Shown here piece by piece: positions 1-9,051 of a stretch of 64,000 nt of DNA. The DNA is taken from NCBI GenBank assembly GCA_035294125.1, contig DATGLM010000069.1:1-64000 (forward strand), read 5' to 3'. Source of the DNA: CADDYT01 sp035294125 (GTDB lineage: Bacteria > Chloroflexota > Ktedonobacteria > Ktedonobacterales > Ktedonobacteraceae). Made by a program: the position numbers and the translations under genes. The notes under the pieces are model-generated. The model saw only the letters and a list, made by a program, of their open reading frames with translations, had not been told where the DNA came from and made no database searches. How positions within the stretch are numbered: position 1 is the first letter of the stretch; every line of letters starts with the position of its first letter.

Positions 1-756
1 TGAATCTGGTGGCTCGCTATCGTGTCTGTGGGTCACAGGCACGATACTTCTTTGCAGAATTGACAGGAACTGTGACCGGCAGCTCGCAGCTTGCTCACAG
101 TTTCTGTGCTACTTCCCACTCTTCAATTGTTAAGGATCCCCGAGCAGGTCTCTGCCCGCTCTGTGTCATCGCGAAGAGACAGAGAAAAGGCCATTGGTCA
201 CAATCCCTTTAGAGGATAGACAACCTCTGGATTTTTATACTGTCAGGAGTCTTTTCAATTCCAGATGAAACAGTAAACTCTTCCCAACCTTCTCCCTCGT
301 CATCTCGTGACGACGTTGGTAATTATGCCACAGGTCTTTTTCTCTGTCAAGAGTTTTTCGTAAGAATTTTTATAAAATTGTAAAAATTGCTTTTTCGAAA
401 TTTCAGCAGGTTTTTGGACGCTGCCATACGCTTCCAGGTTTTGTGACCGGGTTCACTTTCCCAGACGTTGCTATGGGAGTATACTAACTTTGTAGCCCAT
501 TTGGTTTATTCCCTGTTGTTACGTCTGTATGGAACAGGTACATAGAGTACCATAGGGACACCTACAATGCGATGTGCAACTTTCTTCCTGGCACTTGCAG
601 GTCGTTGGCTAAACTCGTGTTGAAAAAAAGGTGTTCTCAGCGTTGTTAATAGTAAATATTGAACAAAGTCGCCCGGATAGTAGTGCTATTGAGGCACATT
701 CGGCGCGGCAATCAGCGGCCAGGTATGTTTTGAGTACAGAATACAAAGGAGAGTTG
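1..756. other. Intergenic region with small inverted repeats
   Basis: No convincing gene is seen. The left end holds short dyads: 18-30 with 34-46 (13 bp arms, one mismatch) and an 8 bp pair AACTGTGA/TCACAGTT inside 60-120. Around 340-410 there is an AT-rich tract. Immediately upstream of the first gene a weak promoter-like TTGAAA lies at 620-625. A 67-residue open frame at 9-212 lacks a ribosome-binding site and recognisable sequence, so it is not called. The dyads could belong to the terminator of a gene outside the window. Confidence 0.5.
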
Positions 757-1620
757 ATGTCCATGGCAGGTATACGTAACGTCATTTCGACCCTGACAGA
801 GAACGGTGAAGAGGTTATGGGGCCAGAGATCGTCCTCTGGCACTATCCCGATCAGAGCATTATGAATGGCTCGCTGCTCACCGTTGAAAGCAACCAGTTC
901 TGCGTGCTGAAGTCGCGTGGGGCCATCCTCAACGTCTACGAGACGGGTCAGTATCCCGTGCAGACACCCGACCGCCCCATCTTTGGTTCTGTCCAGCAAG
1001 CTTTCTATGGCGGCCAGAGTCCCTGGCAATACGAGGCACTTTACATCAACCGCGCCAAGTTGGTGCTAAAGACAAACGGTATGGCGCTCTCACGTGAGAT
1101 GGCCGAAATGGTCTACAGCGTCGATTACTACATCCACGTCGAAACTCGTGAGAACGCGGTTCGCCTGGTACAGCACATGCCGTATCGCGGCCACACGTTA
1201 ACAACACAAGATGTAAACAACTACGCAGGCCCGGTCATCGAGCAGGCGGTGAACCAGCTTGTTCAGATCACACCACTTGAGTCGGTCAACGAGCGCATTC
1301 ACGACCTATCGCAGCTTGTACAGGAGCACCTCCAGCAGTTCCTCGCCATCTATGGCATCACTCTTGACACAGTCAAGGTGCTGATCTTCCCTCGCGATGA
1401 GCGTATGAAAGCATTGATCTCCCTGAAGGCCTTCGGGCTAAAAGAACTCGAAGCGGTGCGCTACTACACTGCCATACTGATGGCAGAACGCGGTGTGGTC
1501 TCGGCCCCCAATATGGCAATTGGAGAATCATTCAATATTAACGGCACGCAGATAACCACGAGCACGGACCGCTACACCGCACCTTCGCCGCATCTTCCTA
1601 ACGGCCAGGTCAAACAATAG
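757..1620 (+). CDS. SPFH/band-7-like domain protein
   Basis: This is a 287-residue cytosolic protein resembling the SPFH (virion-core-protein-like, YdjI-type) family: an N-terminal beta-rich stretch (VESNQFCVLKSRGAILNVYE), then mixed alpha/beta segments with two long helices after residue 150. The family forms ring-like oligomeric scaffolds; the exact role here is unknown. No signal peptide or membrane segment is evident. The open frame continues upstream to a GTG at 631, but ATG 757 is preferred because AAAGGAGAG sits just before it at 747-753. The next gene follows after about 33 bp on the same strand, so they probably form an operon. The family call is from sequence pattern only. Confidence 0.7.
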   Translation: MSMAGIRNVISTLTENGEEVMGPEIVLWHYPDQSIMNGSLLTVESNQFCVLKSRGAILNVYETGQYPVQTPDRPIFGSVQQAFYGGQSPWQYEALYINRAKLVLKTNGMALSREMAEMVYSVDYYIHVETRENAVRLVQHMPYRGHTLTTQDVNNYAGPVIEQAVNQLVQITPLESVNERIHDLSQLVQEHLQQFLAIYGITLDTVKVLIFPRDERMKALISLKAFGLKELEAVRYYTAILMAERGVVSAPNMAIGESFNINGTQITTSTDRYTAPSPHLPNGQVKQ

Positions 1621-1653
1621 CCAGACCTGACCGTCTGCCTGGAAAGGAGGGCA

Positions 1654-2202
1654 ATGATGACAGGGCCATCAAATGATCCTGTGATCCAGCAGTTGCAGCT
1701 CTTGCTCACCGGTTATGGCTACAATTTCTATAACTCGATCAACCAGGCCAGAGCTGATGATCTGCTGGTGCGCGAGCGGGCCAGCTACTTTCTGACACAG
1801 GCGGCTGACCTGCTCACCCGCCTGCGCAGTGAGTACCAGCGCCGCTTTGTGCCACCGCTGACTCGCGAGAATCCATTTCCACCCGCCGGGGCGCTGGCAC
1901 AACTGCGCGAGATCGAGCAAGTGCAGCAAGACCTCGCGAATGTGGAGACACACATCCGTGGTATGTCAGTACCTGCCCAGGATCGCATCTGGTGGCGTTT
2001 CCGGCAGGAGCAGCCGCTACTGGCCCAGTTGCTCAACTTCGATCTGGCGCTGGTGCGCAGCAGCGAACAACTCTACGACTACGTCTCGCACCTGACGCCC
2101 GAAAACTGGCAAGCGCAGGGTAGCACTCCCTTGCGCCAGCTTACCCAACAACTGACGCAAATCGCAAAAGACCGCGAGCGCTTTTTGCTGATACCCATGT
2201 AA
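1654..2202 (+). CDS. Hypothetical protein, helical, partner of SPFH-like gene
   Basis: A 182-residue protein I do not recognise. It is rich in Gln, Leu, Arg and Glu, predicted mostly helical, with no membrane segment or signal peptide and no cysteines, which fits a cytosolic helical-bundle or coiled-coil protein. GGAAAGGAGGG lies just upstream, and two ATGs (1654, 1657) are possible starts. It follows the SPFH-like gene closely, so the product may act with that scaffold. An 80 bp perfect palindrome begins 8 bp after the stop codon. Confidence 0.65.
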   Translation: MMTGPSNDPVIQQLQLLLTGYGYNFYNSINQARADDLLVRERASYFLTQAADLLTRLRSEYQRRFVPPLTRENPFPPAGALAQLREIEQVQQDLANVETHIRGMSVPAQDRIWWRFRQEQPLLAQLLNFDLALVRSSEQLYDYVSHLTPENWQAQGSTPLRQLTQQLTQIAKDRERFLLIPM

Positions 2203-2209
2203 CAATCTA

Positions 2210-2289
2210 CATGTCCCAGAAACCGGCCTGGAGGGGCCATGTTTTGCGACCGCAAAACATGGCCCCTCCAGGCCGGTTTCTGGGACATG
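2210..2289. repeat. 80-bp near-perfect palindrome (39-bp arms, 2-nt loop)
   Basis: The 39 bases at 2210-2248 are exactly reverse-complementary to 2251-2289, with only AC between. It fills the space between two convergent genes. On the + strand it is followed by CCCTTTTT, so it can act as an intrinsic terminator, but the stem is much longer than needed and would give a duplex RNA of RNase III substrate size. Confidence 0.9.
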
Positions 2290-2295
2290 CCCTTT

Positions 2296-3525
2296 TTAGC
2301 TTGCCAGGATACTGGCATAGTTGGCGGGCGGGGAACAGCCAGCATAGAGTTTGGCGAGGAGCTGTTCCTGGTTCATTACGGTTGATTTGCCGGTTGAGCA
2401 AGCCATGACTAGCTTGCGTGCTCCCATTGCTAAATCCTGGCGTATGGGTTTTGGTTGCCCCCTGGTGTTGAGAATACCAATCGGCCAGTAGACGCCTTGC
2501 AGAACAAAATCTTCGCTGCTGAAATAGAAAAACGGCACATGGTAGCGCATGGCCGTAGTCACATCGGTAATCAGCGTCAGCACGTGAGAGACGGCGATCT
2601 GGTAAGTATTGGTAGGATCAAGCCCGCAACCCTGGAAGCAGCCGGTTCCCTCGATCACCCACAGATGCTGCCCAATTGCGTTGGGGCTAACATGGAACTG
2701 CTGCGCCCAGAAGAGGAACAGGTTGTACAGACTGTTGACGGAAGCATCGGGATAGCCATTATGCCAGCTATCGATCAAGCCCAGAATCTGCGTATGCCAG
2801 TTCCAGTGGCCGCCGGGATGCACAGTCGAATTCATGGCGCTCTGCACCTGGTTGAGGTACTGCACCTGGCTCTGCAAAGGACCAAAATCGACGCCGCCCA
2901 CGTGCGGGTCGAGAGAGCCGAGCAGGACGGGAGTATTGGGATCGACGGCATGGACAGCCTTCTCGCACAAATCGTAGAAGCGTGCGAAATTCTGTGGTGG
3001 CACGTACAGCGTCGACGGTGGATCGTACTTCATCTCCTCGTTCCCACACTGTACAGCATCGGCATAGCCCTGCGCCACATCGTTGAACAACTGGGTATTA
3101 TAGAGCTTTGGCCCTCCGCTGGCGGCCTGGCAGACGATGAGAAGGACATGGATACCCTGCCGGTGGTAATCGGCGATGGTTTGCTCGAGCGCGTTACCTC
3201 GCAAACTGCCCCAGCCACAGGTAGGATAGCTGAGGCGTATCCACGCAATGCCAGAGTAATCATAGAGGTCCGTGCCAGCATCGATGCCAAGAATAGGCCA
3301 TTTGGGCTTGCCGGGCGGTACACCCGGTGTAGCCGACTTCACGGGAGAAGATGTAATGACCGGGATGGTTGATTCAGGCGTTAGCTCAGGCATTGCTGCC
3401 GATTGCTGGCTGGCCGTCACCATCTTATACTCGAATCCCGATAAGAAGATGACGCCCACAACCATGACTGCCAGCACCCACCACGAGCCAATTTTCGCCT
3501 GCCTTAATCTCTTCCATGGATGCAT
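2296..3525 (-). CDS. Membrane-anchored glycosidase-fold protein (paralogue 1)
   Basis: 409 residues. A hydrophobic segment at about 14-31 anchors the protein or acts as an uncleaved signal, followed by a Ser/Thr/Pro-rich linker (about 40-75) and one extracytoplasmic domain. The domain resembles clan A glycoside hydrolases (TIM barrel, GH5/GH39-like). GNEEM at 161-165 offers an acid/base Glu after Asn, and VIEGTG offers a nucleophile-like Glu at 292. Cysteines at 103, 132, 160, 296 and 300 may form disulfides. The paralogue at 5171-6400 has the same length and conserved landmarks. It starts 3 bp after the mnmE stop and is probably cotranscribed. The family is inferred; substrate unknown. Confidence 0.65.
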   Translation of the reverse strand: MHPWKRLRQAKIGSWWVLAVMVVGVIFLSGFEYKMVTASQQSAAMPELTPESTIPVITSSPVKSATPGVPPGKPKWPILGIDAGTDLYDYSGIAWIRLSYPTCGWGSLRGNALEQTIADYHRQGIHVLLIVCQAASGGPKLYNTQLFNDVAQGYADAVQCGNEEMKYDPPSTLYVPPQNFARFYDLCEKAVHAVDPNTPVLLGSLDPHVGGVDFGPLQSQVQYLNQVQSAMNSTVHPGGHWNWHTQILGLIDSWHNGYPDASVNSLYNLFLFWAQQFHVSPNAIGQHLWVIEGTGCFQGCGLDPTNTYQIAVSHVLTLITDVTTAMRYHVPFFYFSSEDFVLQGVYWPIGILNTRGQPKPIRQDLAMGARKLVMACSTGKSTVMNQEQLLAKLYAGCSPPANYASILAS

Positions 3526-3528
3526 ATG

Positions 3529-4989
3529 CTATTTTCCTATACAAAACTCGCTGAAGATTCTATCCAGCAGGTCTTCGCTGGCTGTCTCTCCTGTGATCTC
3601 GCCGAGCGCATTATAAGCGGCACGCAGATCGATAGACACAAAATCGAGTGGCAATCCCTGCTCTAATGGAATCAGGGAGGCCCGCAAATGTTCCCCGGCC
3701 CGGCGCAGCGCTTCCTGATGCCGCGCGCTGGTGACCAGCACGCTTTCCCTATTGACCGCCTTCCCGGCCAGCACTAGTTCCGCGACCGTTTCTTCCAGTT
3801 CATCCAGGCCCGCGCCCGTGAGCGTCGAGGTGGTAACCAGGGGCGATTCGGGCCACATCTCGCGCACTTCATCAACTTCCAGTTGTTGTGGGAGATCGGC
3901 TTTGTTCACCACCAGCACAATGGGGCGACCGCGCCTCGTCGCCTCCGCCGTCATACTATCACCATCCAGAGCAGAGACCGTGCCACCAAAGCCCATAGCG
4001 CGCAGCTCTTTTGACACCTGACGATCCTGCACTGTTAGCGGCTCGGCTCCATCAAAAACAAGCAGGAGCACATCGGCGCTCTCTGCCGCCGCCCGGCTCC
4101 GCTGCACGCCGATTTGCTCAACGGGGTCCTCGCTCGGCGTAATACCCGCCGTATCGATCAAGTGCAAGGGAATGCCGCGCAGGTTCGCGACTTCCTCAAC
4201 AGTATCACGTGTCGTACCGGCAATTGGGGTCACAATAGCCCGATCGGCGCGGAGCAAGGCATTCAACATGCTGGACTTGCCGACATTCGGTCGCCCGATA
4301 ATGGCGGTGCGCAAGCCCTGCCGGTAGAGCCGTCCTCGTTCGGAACCGGCCAGCAGCGCATTCACCTGGCGCTGTGCCTCAGCAATCAACAGGCGCAGTT
4401 CCTCCACCCGCGGCGTGGGGACATCCTCTTCAGGAAAATCGATGCTGGCCTCGATCCGAGCAATAACGCCCAGGATGGCGCTGCGTGCCTCCTGTACCTG
4501 CGCCGAGACACGCCCGCTCAACTGCTGCATCGCCAGCCGCTGCCCGGCCTCCGTCTGCGAGCCGATCAAATCCATGACCGCTTCGGCCTGCGCGAGATCG
4601 AGCCGCCCGTTCAGAAAGGCTCGCAGGGTAAATTCGCCGGGATTCGCCATGCGCGCGCCCCGTGCCAGCACCAGCCGCAAGATGCGCCGCAGCACCAGCG
4701 GGCCACCATGTCCCTGTATCTCCACTACGTGCTCACGCGTATAGGTGCGTGGGGCACGCATAAAGGCCACCAGCACCTCGTCCACCGTCTCTCCCGTCTC
4801 CGGGTCAATCACCCGCGCAAACGTCAACTGGTGTGAAGGCGGCACCTCCCGGCTTCCACCCGCCAGCCGCAGCAGAGGCAGCGCCATCTCAAACGCCTCC
4901 GGCCCGCTCACCCGTATCACCCCGATGCCACCCATCCCCGGCGGCGTCGCAATAGCCGCAATCGTATCCGTCGTCGTATCAATCTGCAT
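3529..4989 (-). CDS. mnmE: tRNA-5-carboxymethylaminomethyl-uridine modification GTPase MnmE
   Basis: With MnmG, MnmE modifies U34 in the anticodon of certain tRNAs. The N-terminal tetrahydrofolate-binding domain begins DTIAAIATPPGMGGIGVIRV. The central G domain shows GRPNVGKSS (P-loop), DTAGI (G3) and NKAD (G4). The protein ends in CIGK, the family's C-terminal Cys motif that is needed for modification. Length (486 residues) is typical. An upstream in-frame ATG at 5007 is possible, but 4989 matches the usual family N-terminus better and has a weak GGA upstream. It sits between two paralogous glycosidase-fold genes on the same strand. Confidence 0.95.
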   Translation of the reverse strand: MQIDTTTDTIAAIATPPGMGGIGVIRVSGPEAFEMALPLLRLAGGSREVPPSHQLTFARVIDPETGETVDEVLVAFMRAPRTYTREHVVEIQGHGGPLVLRRILRLVLARGARMANPGEFTLRAFLNGRLDLAQAEAVMDLIGSQTEAGQRLAMQQLSGRVSAQVQEARSAILGVIARIEASIDFPEEDVPTPRVEELRLLIAEAQRQVNALLAGSERGRLYRQGLRTAIIGRPNVGKSSMLNALLRADRAIVTPIAGTTRDTVEEVANLRGIPLHLIDTAGITPSEDPVEQIGVQRSRAAAESADVLLLVFDGAEPLTVQDRQVSKELRAMGFGGTVSALDGDSMTAEATRRGRPIVLVVNKADLPQQLEVDEVREMWPESPLVTTSTLTGAGLDELEETVAELVLAGKAVNRESVLVTSARHQEALRRAGEHLRASLIPLEQGLPLDFVSIDLRAAYNALGEITGETASEDLLDRIFSEFCIGK

Positions 4990-5106
4990 TGTTTTAGTCC
5001 AACCCATTAAAAAGCATATTTCAGTAGAAATGCCGAGCGAAGCATTTAATGCGAGGCTATAGTACCATGATGAGGAGAGACATTCAAGGAGTATCTCCTA
5101 CCACCT

Positions 5107-5152
5107 TTCAGGCCGACCACCACCCGGGTCGGTCGCCAGGGTCGGCCTGGAA
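5107..5152 (-). terminator. Hairpin between the paralogue-2 gene and mnmE
   Basis: TTCAGGCCGACC at 5107-5118 pairs with GGTCGGCCTGGAA at 5140-5152 with one unpaired base, and a second GGTCGG lies in the loop. It lies just downstream (on the - strand) of the stop at 5171 and upstream of mnmE. No strong T tract follows, so it may be a partial terminator or mRNA-stabilising hairpin. A similar core (CAGGCC...GGCCTG) recurs at 52570-52596. Confidence 0.5.
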
Positions 5153-5170
5153 GGCAGCGAGATGGGTCTA

Positions 5171-6400
5171 CTAGCTCGTCAAGATGCTCAGGTAGTCAGC
5201 GGGCAGCGAGCAGCCAGCATAGAGTCTGGCAAGCAGTTGAAGCTGGTTGACGACAGTGAACTGGCCTTTGCTACAGGACATGGTGAGGCTGCGCGCGCCC
5301 ATCGAGAGGTCCTGGCGAATGGGTTTGGGGCGCAGGTGCAGATTCAGCACGCCAATCGGCCAGAAGACACCGCTGGCATAAAAATCTTCGCCGCTGAAAT
5401 AGAAAATGGGAACGTGGTAGTTCATGGCTGTCTGGACATCGAGGATGAGCGTCAGGATGTGCGAAACGGCGACTTGATAGGCGCTGTAAGGGTCGATGCC
5501 GCAGCCCATGAAGCAGCCCGTCGCTTCAATCACCCACAGATGCTTGCCCAGCGCGTCGGGAGAGCTGCCAAACTGCTGCGCCCAGAAGAGAAACAGGTAG
5601 TAGAGACTGTTGACGCTCTGGTCCGGGTAGCCATTGTGCCAGCTATCAATCAGGCCCACAATTTCTGAGCGCCAGTTCCAGTGACCACCGGGATGCACAG
5701 AGGTATTCATGGCGTCCTGCATCGCGTTGAGATAGCCCACCTGATTGTAGAGAGGCGCATAATCAACGCCGCCCACATGCGGGTCCAGGGAGCCAAGAAT
5801 AATGGGAATATTGGGACGCACAGCATGCATGATACTCTTGCAGGCATCATAAAAGCGGGCAAAAGCGGCGGGCGCGATGTACATAGTGGCCGGTGGGTCG
5901 TACTTCATCTCCTCATTGCCACACTGCACCGCGTCGGGCCAGCTCTGCGCGGCGTCTTTTAAAGGAGCCGGATTAAAAAGCGCGGGGCCGCTCGACCACT
6001 GGCAGATGGTCAGCATTACATGCACCCCCTGCTCGTGATACCGCTGAATCGTCTGCTTGAGCACATTCCCGCGCAGGTTGCCAGAGCCACACGTGGGATA
6101 GCTGAGCCGCACCCAGGGAATCCCGGTAAAAGAAACTCTGGGATCGCCCTGAATACCCAGTACAGGGGCAGGCGGTAACGTGATCGGTGTGGGTATGGGC
6201 GTGGGCAGGATATGCGGCTCAGCGCGCGGCGGCGTGATCTCCGTTTCCGGGCTGCCAAATGGCGTAGGCGTGGAAGTCTTCTCCGGCGCTACTGTCGCTG
6301 TATTCGGGCTACCACAGGCGACCAGCAGACCCAGGAGCAAAAAGGAGAGCAGGCCCAGGCGCATCATTGCTTTACGCAGAGTGAGAGATACTTCATCCAT
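5171..6400 (-). CDS. Lipoprotein with glycosidase-like fold (paralogue 2)
   Basis: 409 residues. It begins with a lipoprotein signal peptide ending LLVAC (lipidated Cys at 29), so the product is predicted to be anchored on the outer face of the membrane. A Thr/Pro-rich linker (about 35-78) leads to a domain clearly paralogous to the product of 2296-3525, sharing VRLSYPTCG, VQCGNEEMKYDPP, DPHVGGVDY, HPGGHWNW, LIDSWHNGYPD and CGxDP. Candidate clan A glycosidase glutamates follow Asn at about 162 and lie in VIEATG at about 292. Later in-frame ATGs (residues 12 and 13) are alternative starts. Substrate unknown. Confidence 0.7.
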   Translation of the reverse strand: MDEVSLTLRKAMMRLGLLSFLLLGLLVACGSPNTATVAPEKTSTPTPFGSPETEITPPRAEPHILPTPIPTPITLPPAPVLGIQGDPRVSFTGIPWVRLSYPTCGSGNLRGNVLKQTIQRYHEQGVHVMLTICQWSSGPALFNPAPLKDAAQSWPDAVQCGNEEMKYDPPATMYIAPAAFARFYDACKSIMHAVRPNIPIILGSLDPHVGGVDYAPLYNQVGYLNAMQDAMNTSVHPGGHWNWRSEIVGLIDSWHNGYPDQSVNSLYYLFLFWAQQFGSSPDALGKHLWVIEATGCFMGCGIDPYSAYQVAVSHILTLILDVQTAMNYHVPIFYFSGEDFYASGVFWPIGVLNLHLRPKPIRQDLSMGARSLTMSCSKGQFTVVNQLQLLARLYAGCSLPADYLSILTS

Positions 6401-6540
6401 AAATATAAAACCTCAATTGAAAATACATAGCTAACCCCTACATCATAGAACGAAGAACAGGAGGATTTCATATACAGCCAATTCGGGCTATAGAGCGACA
6501 TAATCCTGCGGCACAGGAGAAGCTATCAACGCGAACGTAT

Positions 6541-7419
6541 TTAACGTGGGATGATGCGCTCTGGATGGGCATAGACGTTCATGGCGTGATTGCGCAGGAA
6601 GCCAATGAGGGTGATGCCCGCGCTCTCCGCCAGCTCCACCGCCATGCTGGAGGGGGCCGAGATGGCGGCGATGCAGGGAATGCGAGCCAGCAGCGCCTTC
6701 TGAATGATCTCGAAAGAGGTACGCCCGCTCACCATGAGAATATGCCGTGTGTAGGGGAAATCGCCATGCAGCAGGCCATAACCGATGATCTTATCGACGG
6801 CGTTGTGCCGCCCGACATCCTCGCGCACGAGCAGGAGTTGCCCATCAATGGAAAAGAGACCGGCGGCGTGCAGCCCACCCGTGTGCGTAAAGACGGACTG
6901 AGCTTCACGCAGGCGCTCAGGCAGCGCGTAGAGGGTCGTGACTGGAATGCGCAGGGTATCAGGTTCCAGCGCGGGGGTGGCAACCAGCAGATCGGCGATA
7001 CTGTTTTTCCCACACAGGCCGCAGCTTGCCGATACTGCGAAATGGCGCTCGAAAGCAACAGGCTGCGGCTGACTTGCCCCCTGCCGGGCCTGATTGCGCA
7101 GGCTGACAGTCACGACATTCGGCAGGGGAAGGCCATCGGCATCCACTGCATCTTCGATAGCGAGCACATCAGACGCGTGTTGAATGATACCCTCAGTAAA
7201 GAGGAAGCCCAGCGCCAGTTCATGATCGTTGCCAGGGGTGCGCATGATGACAGCCAGGCTGCCCGAACAACCAGAGCGGTCAATCCGCACCTCGAAAGGT
7301 TCCTCGACCGTCAGCTCATCTTCGCGTTGCTGTTGTTGCAGCTCGCGCCAGTACGTTACGTCGGCATGCATAACGCGCTCCGGGTCCACAGACGAACGCC
7401 AGAAGCTTGAAAGTGCCAT
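6541..7419 (-). CDS. fdhD: Formate dehydrogenase accessory sulfurtransferase FdhD
   Basis: FdhD transfers sulfur from a cysteine desulfurase to the molybdenum cofactor of formate dehydrogenases. The SCGLCGK motif carries the two catalytic-loop cysteines, and the family blocks ELALGFLFTEGI, VREDVGRHNAVDKIIG and SGRTSFEIIQKA are all present. A start at 7419 gives 292 residues beginning MALSSF; a longer frame reaches 7497 but would overlap the preceding small gene. No formate dehydrogenase genes lie in this window, so the target enzyme must be encoded elsewhere. Confidence 0.93.
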   Translation of the reverse strand: MALSSFWRSSVDPERVMHADVTYWRELQQQQREDELTVEEPFEVRIDRSGCSGSLAVIMRTPGNDHELALGFLFTEGIIQHASDVLAIEDAVDADGLPLPNVVTVSLRNQARQGASQPQPVAFERHFAVSASCGLCGKNSIADLLVATPALEPDTLRIPVTTLYALPERLREAQSVFTHTGGLHAAGLFSIDGQLLLVREDVGRHNAVDKIIGYGLLHGDFPYTRHILMVSGRTSFEIIQKALLARIPCIAAISAPSSMAVELAESAGITLIGFLRNHAMNVYAHPERIIPR

Positions 7420-7450
7420 AACGATTATCCTGTCTCCACTGCGACCCGGC

Positions 7451-7735
7451 CTATCGCTTTCCCTTGCGCGCCTCCAGCGAAGGCTGAGCCGCCGCAACAG
7501 CGGACATGGCCCCGGTTGTCCGGCTCGTGTAGTACGTGGGTGGGCGCTGGCGCTTAAAGTAGTATTTGCACGCGCCAGGGCGCACAGGATCAGGCGGTTC
7601 GATGGCTACGAGGCCCCACCCCTCCTGCTCCAGCCAGCACCAGGCTTCGTATTCTTCATCGAAGTCACGCACAACATCTCCGGCAATAGTAAAGACCATC
7701 GTCCCCAGCAAGTATCTATGTTCCCAGTGTACCAT
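7451..7735 (-). CDS. Small conserved-looking hypothetical protein
   Basis: 94 residues, unrecognised. The first 65 residues look like a compact alpha/beta domain (FTIAGDVV, EYEAWCWLEQEGWGLVAIEP, CKYYFKRQ) and the tail is basic and low in complexity. Residue 13 is an alternative Met start. It lies about 30 bp upstream of fdhD on the same strand, so the two are probably cotranscribed. The ribosome-binding site is weak (GTGGGG). Confidence 0.55.
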   Translation of the reverse strand: MVHWEHRYLLGTMVFTIAGDVVRDFDEEYEAWCWLEQEGWGLVAIEPPDPVRPGACKYYFKRQRPPTYYTSRTTGAMSAVAAAQPSLEARKGKR

Positions 7736-7926
7736 CTTTTCCCCACTTTCTCAAAGTGATCTACGCTCCACAACTTCATCTGAATGAACGTCATCGGGAA
7801 GAACTTTGATGAGTAATAAGGGAAAAGGGCTAAGCAGGGCTAAGGCACAGTATTTGACGGCGAAGTGCCGTAGTGCTAATATGCCTGTGTGGAAAAGACA
7901 ATCTTCGTGGAACAGGGGATTGCAGG

Positions 7927-8373
7927 ATGCATCAATTTGTCGATTCAAGTAACGAGACACTCCGCAAGCGTGGATATAAACTTACACCGCAGCGATACTT
8001 GATTCTCAGCGTCATTCAGGAGGCGGAGGAGCACCTGAGCGTTGAGCAAATTACGGAGCGAGTGCAGCAGCGCAATCCCTATGTGAGCCTCTCGACGATC
8101 TACCGCACATTGGAATTGCTGCGCGAATTAGGGCTGGTGCGTGAAAATCGACTGCCGGGCGAGCAGCCGCGCTACGAAGCCGCCGAGGGGAAAGCCCACC
8201 ACCACCTCGTCTGCCGCAACTGCCGCGCCATCATTCACCTGGATGAGAAGCTACTGGGCAATCTGAACGAACTGCTGCAAGAGCAGTACCACTTTCATGG
8301 GCTGACGCTCGATCTTGTCGCGGCCGGCTATTGCGATGCCTGCTGGCAAACGATGCAGAAAGACACACTGTAA
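7927..8373 (+). CDS. Fur-family metalloregulator
   Basis: 148 residues from ATG 7927. An N-terminal winged helix (KLTPQRYLILSVIQ, then SLSTIYRTLELLRELGLV as the recognition region) is followed by the dimerisation domain with KAHHHLVCRNC and CDAC, the two CxxC pairs that form the structural zinc site. Such proteins repress metal uptake or peroxide-response genes when metal-loaded (Fur, Zur, PerR); the subtype cannot be told here. The frame opens further upstream to 7873, but AGGGGATTGCAGG before 7927 fits a ribosome-binding site. It is divergent from the fdhD operon. Confidence 0.9.
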   Translation: MHQFVDSSNETLRKRGYKLTPQRYLILSVIQEAEEHLSVEQITERVQQRNPYVSLSTIYRTLELLRELGLVRENRLPGEQPRYEAAEGKAHHHLVCRNCRAIIHLDEKLLGNLNELLQEQYHFHGLTLDLVAAGYCDACWQTMQKDTL

Positions 8374-8375
8374 TA

Positions 8376-8990
8376 TCACAGCGATTGCCGGAGTCGCCAG
8401 AAGCTGATCAGGAGCAGTGGAAAGGCCAGCAGGTAGAACAATAAAAGGTAGTTGAGCAGGTTAATACGGAAAAAGAAATCCAGGCCAATGGTGGCGTAGA
8501 GCAACATGCGGCTGGGGCGCACAATCCAGCGCGAAGAGACTTGCAGCATGCGATGCAGGACAAGGAACGTGACCAGCGCGGTGTAGAGATAGACAAACAG
8601 GATCGCCAGCACAGGCTCAACGCTTCCCCGCCAGGTCATTCCCGCCACACTGAAGGCCACCACCAGTTGATCACAAAACATGTCGGTCAGGGCACCGCGA
8701 TCCGTCGTCGTGCCGCGCAAGCGCGCCTCGACACCATCCAACCCATCACAGATAACCGAGGCCACCAGCAGCCAGAAGGCGATGGCGAAATGGTCGCGCG
8801 CCAGCAGGAAGAAGCCTATACCCAGCAGTACGGAAGCGATGGAGAGCATATCGGGCGTGATACCCAGGTGTGAGAGCAGAACGGCAAGCGGGGACAGGAA
8901 AAGCTGACGAATCCTCTGCCAGGGAAGGAGGAAAACTTCCTCCTCCTCGCTATAGATGCTACCGATTTTTTTCCTCAGTCTTTGCATCAT
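8376..8990 (-). CDS. CDP-alcohol phosphatidyltransferase family protein
   Basis: 204 residues with about five to six hydrophobic membrane segments. The family signature DGx2AR-x8-Gx3Dx3D is intact: D82, D85, G86, A89, R90, G99, D103 and D107. These enzymes displace CMP from a CDP-alcohol to make phospholipids such as phosphatidylglycerophosphate or phosphatidylinositol-type lipids; the acceptor is not identifiable. The stop lies 2 bp from the convergent Fur-family stop codon. The first Met pair (MM) is the likely start. Confidence 0.88.
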   Translation of the reverse strand: MMQRLRKKIGSIYSEEEEVFLLPWQRIRQLFLSPLAVLLSHLGITPDMLSIASVLLGIGFFLLARDHFAIAFWLLVASVICDGLDGVEARLRGTTTDRGALTDMFCDQLVVAFSVAGMTWRGSVEPVLAILFVYLYTALVTFLVLHRMLQVSSRWIVRPSRMLLYATIGLDFFFRINLLNYLLLFYLLAFPLLLISFWRLRQSL

Positions 8991-9051
8991 CCACCTCGCC
9001 TACCATTATGTCACCCACGTACATAAAATGGTAGGCGCAGGCGGTGGCGCT

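Noticed and set aside
9..212. 67-codon open frame at the left edge
   Set aside because: No ribosome-binding site, no recognisable sequence, and it overlaps several short dyads; probably non-coding.
2455..3372. 305-codon open frame opposite the first glycosidase-fold gene
   Set aside because: Antisense of a gene with a clear paralogue at 5171-6400; the paralogy is only on the - strand.
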